A stretch of 64,000 nt of DNA from Lumnitzera littorea (lineage: Eukaryota > Streptophyta > Magnoliopsida > Myrtales > Combretaceae): contig JAMXBB010000007.1 of the NCBI GenBank assembly GCA_024138015.1, positions 69,452,678-69,516,677 on the forward strand, in the 5' to 3' direction. Every line of letters starts with the position of its first letter. Positions within the stretch are counted from its first letter, which is position 1. A program made the position numbers and the translations under genes. The notes under the pieces were generated by a model. It was not told the DNA's origin, did no database searches, and saw only the letters and a list, made by a program, of their open reading frames with translations. Below, in pieces: positions 58,546 through 64,000 of this stretch.

Positions 58546-60484
58546 CTTATGTTTTTATTTTGCGAGACGAAAATCGAATTCATATCTAATCAAATCATAT
58601 GAGTATTAGTTAAATCGGATTTGAATTAAATTTGAATCTAATTTAATTAACGAATCGGATATAATTAGATATAATATAATACGATACGGTTTGGTTTAGA
58701 ATATATAAGCATTTTACACAACCGAACAAAGGAGAAAAAAACTCCCCACGACTCCATAACAGTAACAGCTTTTGTCACACGCCTGCATATGCCCAATCGA
58801 ACGCAGCAGCCCAGTCCGAGCAACCCGCTGCACAACCGAATAGTACCCACAACGCCAAGTTACCGTACGCTGTGTTTACTTGCATCGATCGGACATACAT
58901 TGCTGTACCCTGACTTCACCGAACTGCATATTGTCCTCTATACGAGACGATAACTTTACACGCACAGTCACTGCTGACTGATCGTCCACGAACGCTGCTG
59001 TCCACGCACAGTCACTACTGACCGATCATCCAGCTTCACGCTACTGCAGCATGTGGAGCAGCAACCGAGCATAGCAGAAATCTAACGTCCACATTGCACC
59101 ATCTACTACATCACTCTTTACTGCAGAAGCCAACAGCTTTCGTCTCTCTCCCGCAGCGGAACACCAGCGGAACAGCAGCCACACAGCTTCACCGTATTGC
59201 CGAACAGCAAGCCCAGCCAACAGCACCGTTGCAACTTTTAGATAAACCTGCCATACCAACGTCTACAGCAGCAAGCTAATCGAGTTCCAACATCCAGCCA
59301 TACGCTTCACGCAAGCCACCACAGCCATAAATCCATCACTGTTGCAAACATCCGATTGATCCAACACTGCTCCGGACAACAATATACGCATGTCGTAGCT
59401 GGGCATCATCAGGTTCAGTTTCTATCTAAATTTTTTCTTTATTATTACTATTTTTGATTTATTATTATCATACTATATTATTGCTTTTAGGATTTTCGTG
59501 GTTTAACATGCTGTGCTATATATATATGTATATATGTGTATTTCTTAGTTTGAGATATTTCTTTTAGCATTAGCTTTAATATGGATTAGGTATATTATGA
59601 TAATATAGAGATATATAGACCTTAGAAGATTGTTTTTTTTTTTAATTTATTTTTATTATATGCCTTATTACATTATCTATTAGTGATATAATATATATAT
59701 GTTAGTTTAGGAGTTTAGTATTAGTTCTTGTACAAGGTTACTATATAGAATTAATTTATTTTGATAGATAGTTATATATATTAGTTTAGTGGTTGTTAGA
59801 ATTAGTCATATTTTAAGATTTGGTTTTATTTAAGGATTTATCACATAGAAGATTGTTTTTTCTTTAAATAAAAATTAATAAAAGACCCTTTTTAAAAATA
59901 GGATTGTTAGAGAAAATTTTTTTATAAAACAATAACATTTAAGAATTAGGACTCTTTTGTAAAAAAAAAAAAAAAAAAAAATTAGGCATTTGTTAAAAAC
60001 ACGTTCGAACCCACTCTTTAGACCAATTCTATAGTTATGCGCATGATAGGATTGGAGATCTAATTTATCAGCTTTGCATTCTTTGCCTTGTAGGTATGTA
60101 ATAGTGGTTTTTAATTATTGTCTATAGGTTGTTTTATTTATTTATTTTTATCTCAATTAGTATATGCACAGTTATTTTTAAAACTTATACTAATTTTTTT
60201 ATTTATTTTTATCATGCCTTTAATTGCTAGTAATTAGTTAAAATATTTGTGTCTAGTGAACATGTGTTAAGTTAAATTTTAGTTTTTTTTTAATTATTCT
60301 TTTAGATTTCATATTTTCAAAATAATATTTTTATAAAATCTCATATTTTACAAAATCTTGTTCTTTGCATATTATATTAATTTATAAAAATTGCATTAGG
60401 CATGTTAGGGTTTTCTAGGCAAAAAAATCATTTTGATGTTCATAAAATAAAAAAATCTTTAATTGACTTTTTTTTTTTACGGCG

Positions 60485-60930
60485 AAACATCTTTTCTATA
60501 GTTTAGACTTGTTTTCCATAGTTTAGATATCTTTTTCATAGTTTAGATGTCTTTTCTATAGTTTAGGTTTCTTTTCTATGATTCAGACATTTTTTCCATG
60601 GTTTAAACATCTTTTCTATGATTTAGTTTTTTTTTTCTATGGTTTAAACATCTTTTTCATAGTTTAAAATTCTTTTCTATTGTTTAGGCATTTTTTTCCA
60701 TGGTTAGACATCTTTTCTATGTTTAAACATCTTTTCCATAATTTAGGCTTCTGTTCTATAATTTATATCTTTTCCATTGTTTAAGTTTCTTTTGTATGAT
60801 TTAGACGTCTTTTTAATCATTTAGATTTTTTTTTGGGGTTTAAACATCTTTTACATAATTTAGATATCTTTTCTATGATTAGGAAATTTTTTTCTTTCTT
60901 TCTTTTTTATGTTTTAAGCATATTTTCTAT
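60485..60930 (+). repeat. Tandem array of ~24-bp units in LTR copy D
   Basis: About 17 degenerate copies of CTTTTCTATAGTTTAGACAT or near variants. The corresponding part of copy E is outside the window. Confidence 0.85.
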
Positions 60931-61477
60931 ATAAAAGTTTCATCATGTAAAACATTGCATATTTCATAAAATCTTCAGGGTTTTTCTTGAAAATAAAAAA
61001 AAATTATCACTTAGTTGTTTTTAAATAAAAATTTTAATTTGGGACTTTTCAAAAATTAGGTTTTTTTTTTTTTTATAATTACGAATAAAAATTAGGCTTC
61101 TAGGGATTTTTCTTAATAAAAATAAAATGATTAATAAAAACGCAAATTCAACCAATTATTTCTTTTATAAAATGAACTACGATCGTCTGATCCCGGCTAG
61201 CGGGTACGTAGGCACCTTTGGGGAGACGATAAAATCTGTAGAAACTTAGTTTTTTTTTTCTTTTAATTTTTATTTATTTTTTAAATATTATAATTAGAAA
61301 AATGATCCTAATTTCGGCAAATAAATAATAGTACCCGTTAGGGTTTAATAGGTTAGCCCCCGAATTCGGAACCCTCTAGTTCTTTGTTAAAATTAAAATA
61401 AAAAATCGGTAACTAAATCGTAATCAATCAACCCAATTGATTACAATTTCTTTTTTTTTTTCCCGACTTCGGTCGGG

Positions 61478-61487
61478 TGGCGACTCC
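61478..61487 (+). promoter_or_regulatory. Candidate primer binding site (tRNA-Arg type)
   Basis: TGGCGACTCC is the complement of a GGAGTCG-CCA tRNA 3' end, as used by Ogre elements (tRNA-Arg). The match does not extend further. A perfect stem CCCGAC/GTCGGG with a TTCG loop ends at 61477, directly beside it. The same position is TGGCGGCTCC in copy C and TGGTGACTA in copy B. It could instead be a conserved motif inside the LTR. Confidence 0.4.
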
Positions 61488-61639
61488 AAAAACTATTTTC
61501 AATAAAAAAATCAGAATTTCTCAATTTCTCAATTTCTTTAGTCGAGGGTTAATATTAAATGGGTTAGGATTTAGTATTAATCAAGAAATGTGAAATCAAT
61601 TTTTAAATAAAAGAAACCGAAAAATCAGACTTGACAGTA

Positions 61640-62337
61640 CCCTTATCCTAAATCCCACAATACCTAGCTCTAGCCACCACTGCATTTCATCCATTACTTA
61701 ATCGAACTTACTAAACCACAAGAGATGCATTAGCAAAGCGTATAACGCTGAATTCTAATATGGACCATTACCCCCTAGCCCATTAAACTAAGTGACTCGA
61801 AGATCCTAGAAAATAAGGTCTGCCCAACATGGGATCAAGTGGGAAATTTTACGTGGGCCCTTGCAGGGAAATCCAGCTTTAGTGTCGGGGTATCAAGAGG
61901 AGGTCCTATGTATTTTAGATTATTTCTGTCTTTCTGATCTTTTGATTTCAAAACCAATAAAAAATTTACTGTAAACTTCGTAAATTTAACCTTCTAAACA
62001 TAGTGTCGGACTTGAGTATTGTAGATATTTCCCTAAGTTGACAAAACCAAACTAACTAAAATTTTAAACTCAAAACTTAAAATGAACTTGAAAGGTCCTA
62101 TTATATGATTTGAAAACCCTAATTATGTAAAAAAACCCCAATCCCTACATATCCATATTTTTAAAAATATAAACCTAAACTCAATAAAAACCGTACATAT
62201 CAAATCATACAAATTTTTTAAACTCTATAAAATTTTCTTAATGCTTGAAAAGCCATAAATCAATAAAGTTATCAATAATTTTGTGAAATTATATAAAATT
62301 GATAATGAATGAATCAAGGATCATTTCAAGTAATAAT
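61640..62337 (+). other. Non-coding DNA between two Ogre-like LTRs
   Basis: About 700 bp with no coding frame and no clear purine tract before the next LTR. If copies D and E are one element, this would be its entire internal domain. Confidence 0.4.
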
Positions 62338-64000
62338 TGTAAACACCTAATTTTTGCTCCTTCATAATCCTAATTTTTGATTTTTTTAATTTTTTTTACA
62401 AAAAGGGTCCTAATTAAAAAATAAAAATAATAATAAAAAATGTGAAAAAATTAATAAAAGATAAAAATAATAAAAATTAACAAATGATGAAAATACCAAA
62501 AAAAATGAGAAAAGGAAAAATTATAAAAAACTTTCGTAGATTTTTAGGAAGTAAATTATATTAGGAACAAATAGTTTTTGTTTAGTACAAATAATTATTT
62601 TAGAAAGTCACGTGGTTTAAGTACAATTTAATTGTATTGAATGTTAAGGCATAGGCCAACGGCCTAATGGATAAGTATTGAAGTATTGGATTGGATTTAA
62701 TTTGAAGTCTTGGGTTCGAGTCTTACTAAGCATCTATGTCTTTTATTTTTTTATATTTTACAAGAAGAGAAATAAACGGGATTTATATCTAGTTAAGATC
62801 TTTTGAATCTAGTTTGATTTTATTAAATTGGATTTGAATTAATTTGGATTTAGTTTAATAAATTAATTAGATACAATAGATATGTTTTGATAGGATTTGA
62901 TTTGGACTTTATAAACACACGTTAATGTTGTAACAAAAAAAAAAAAAAGATTTGGATTACTAATTTTTTTTCTAGTTTTTCCATAGTTGCAAAGAAGTCG
63001 CAGACGAATTTTAGGATCAGTTAAAAGGGGACAAAAGACTCGAGAAAAGAAAGGAACTCCAAAAAAAAAAAAGAAAAAGAATAATCAGTGGAATGCGCAT
63101 CCTACCTTTTGATTGTGGAGTAATTACCATCACTGGAGCAATTTTTATATCATTGGTGGCAGAGCTTTTTTAATTGGATATCATCCATTCACGTATAGCT
63201 TGGAGCATTACTGAACATGTCACAACCGGTTTAATAAAGAAACACACGCGGCACATAACTCCATCGACTAGAGTTTCATGCGATCACTAACAGGCCGTTG
63301 TTGTACCATACAATCCACATGCCGACGACGCCACCACATCACGATCGCTGTCCAGTAGCATACGTACACCCCTGCCATGATCACTTCTTGCTTTCCATAA
63401 GCGCTATAGCATTCGCAATCAACAAATAGGATCACTATAGCAGCCGTTGAAGCCACTCTTGATTCCACCACCAAGACTCGTTGCATGCGCAAGTACACAG
63501 TTTCTTCACTGTACTGTAGCTCTACAATTAGGTTCAGCTTCTATCTATTTTTTTTTATTATTTCTGATTTATTATTATCATATTATATTATTATTTTGTT
63601 AGGACTTTAGTAATACATATGTGTATGTCATTAGTTTTCTTTGTAATATAGATTAAGTATATTATATTGATTTAAGTGAATGTTTATTTAATAAGTAGTA
63701 ATATAGATATAAAGACATATATATATTAGATAAGGGATTGTTAAGATTGGTTTTTATTACATAGATATGTTATTATATTAATTATATTTTATTAGTTAAC
63801 ATAGTATATAATATATGTATATGTTAGTTTAGGAATTTTTGTATTAGTTGTTATACAAGTGTATTATATGAAATAAATTTATTTTGATAGATAGTTGTAT
63901 ATATTAGTTTAGAGATTATTAGGATTGGTCATTTTTTTAAGATTTGGTTTTATTTAAGGATTTGTTACATAGAAAGTTGTTTTTTTCTTTAAGTAAAAAT
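62338..64000 (+). repeat. Ogre-like LTR (copy E), cut by window end
   Basis: Starts TGTAAACACCTAATTTTTGC and follows copy D closely at first (CAAATGATGAAAATACC, then GAAAAGGAAAAATTATAAA). After a GC-richer island (63240-63530) it rejoins copy D at GGTTCAGCTTCTATCTA and TTTCTGATTTATTATTATCATA. The two islands themselves do not obviously align. No gene. Confidence 0.75.
62655..62735 (+). other. tRNA(Arg)-like A/B-box segment in LTR copy E
   Basis: GGCCTAATGGATAAG (62661-62675) is, as I recall it, identical to the D-arm/A-box stretch of eukaryotic tRNA-Arg. GGGTTCGAGTC (62712-62722) matches the B box, 52 bp downstream. Better preserved than in copy D. Not a functional tRNA: the acceptor and anticodon stems do not pair. 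Confidence 0.65.

Larger units (their letters stand above)
58203..61640 (+). repeat. Ogre-like LTR (copy D)
   Basis: Starts TGTAGACACATAATTTTTGCC, the same layout as 62338: A-rich block, TTACAAAAAGGGT, CCAAAAAAATAAGAAAAGGA, tRNA-like segment, GC-richer island (58740-59410), and GGTTCAGTTTCTATCTA. Further on come a tandem array (60485-60930), TACGTAGGCACCTTTG (61204-61220), and a tetraloop hairpin abutting TGGCGACTCC (61462-61487). The 3' boundary is either just before 61478, if that is the primer site, or near 61640. Confidence 0.75.

Noticed and set aside
59041..59259. Overlapping frames on both strands in the LTR island, and 63268-63498
   Set aside because: Both strands open at once in a less AT-rich island; no homology recognised and the two LTR copies do not share the product.

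Overview
This window is AT-rich nuclear DNA from a flowering plant, most likely a eudicot. It has one recognisable host gene at its left edge, followed by about 59 kb of nested, mostly dead transposable elements. The evidence is a multi-exon nuclear gene for a chloroplast CRM-domain RNA-splicing factor (CFM3 type), plant-specific retroelements (Athila, Ogre/Tat-like, Cassandra), and a plant GRF zinc-finger pseudogene. I cannot name the species. An assembly gap of 400 N lies at 31186-31585.

Layout. 1-4107 (minus): the 5' two-thirds of a CFM3-type gene in six visible exons, running off the left end. 4108-8700: its upstream region and AT-rich repeats. 8700-10650: a decayed Ty3/gypsy gag remnant, interrupted by a 562-bp Cassandra TRIM whose 226-bp LTRs carry 5S rRNA-derived sequence. 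12540-13010 (minus): a second gypsy remnant (protease region). 13449-22769: a structurally complete Athila-type element with 1.2-kb LTRs, a CATAT target duplication, a tRNA-Asp-type primer site and a polypurine tract. It has gag-protease and an ATHILA ORF-1-type gene but no reverse transcriptase, RNase H or integrase. 23661-30830: an Ogre/Tat-like element (LTR, gag relic, LTR). 31586-37660: AT-rich LTR-like debris around the gap. 37665-42385: a decayed Ty3/gypsy element with about 390-bp LTRs and recognisable gag, RT and integrase. 42390-46110: LTR pieces, a GRF zinc-finger pseudogene and a fragment of an LTR related to the Athila one. 46130-52790: microsatellite-rich DNA and a probable long solo LTR. 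52800-64000: Ogre-like internal sequence and three long LTRs (55544, 58203, 62338).

How the parts relate. Only CFM3 looks like a working host gene; none of the retroelement genes is intact. In the Athila element both genes keep one reading frame without any frameshift, and nearly all the breaks are nonsense changes of the kind made by C-to-T or G-to-A transitions. That is the pattern expected from deamination of methylated cytosines after silencing.

The most interesting structure is a nested double hairpin of about 38 bp. It lies about 30 bp upstream of the LTR TATA box, is repeated six times about 30 bp upstream of an internal TATA-like site that precedes the second gene, and recurs with different sequence but the same folding plan in a diverged LTR at 45.8 kb. 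The Ogre-like LTRs add two further conserved structures: tRNA(Arg)-like A/B boxes, and a tetraloop hairpin abutting a primer-site-like sequence.
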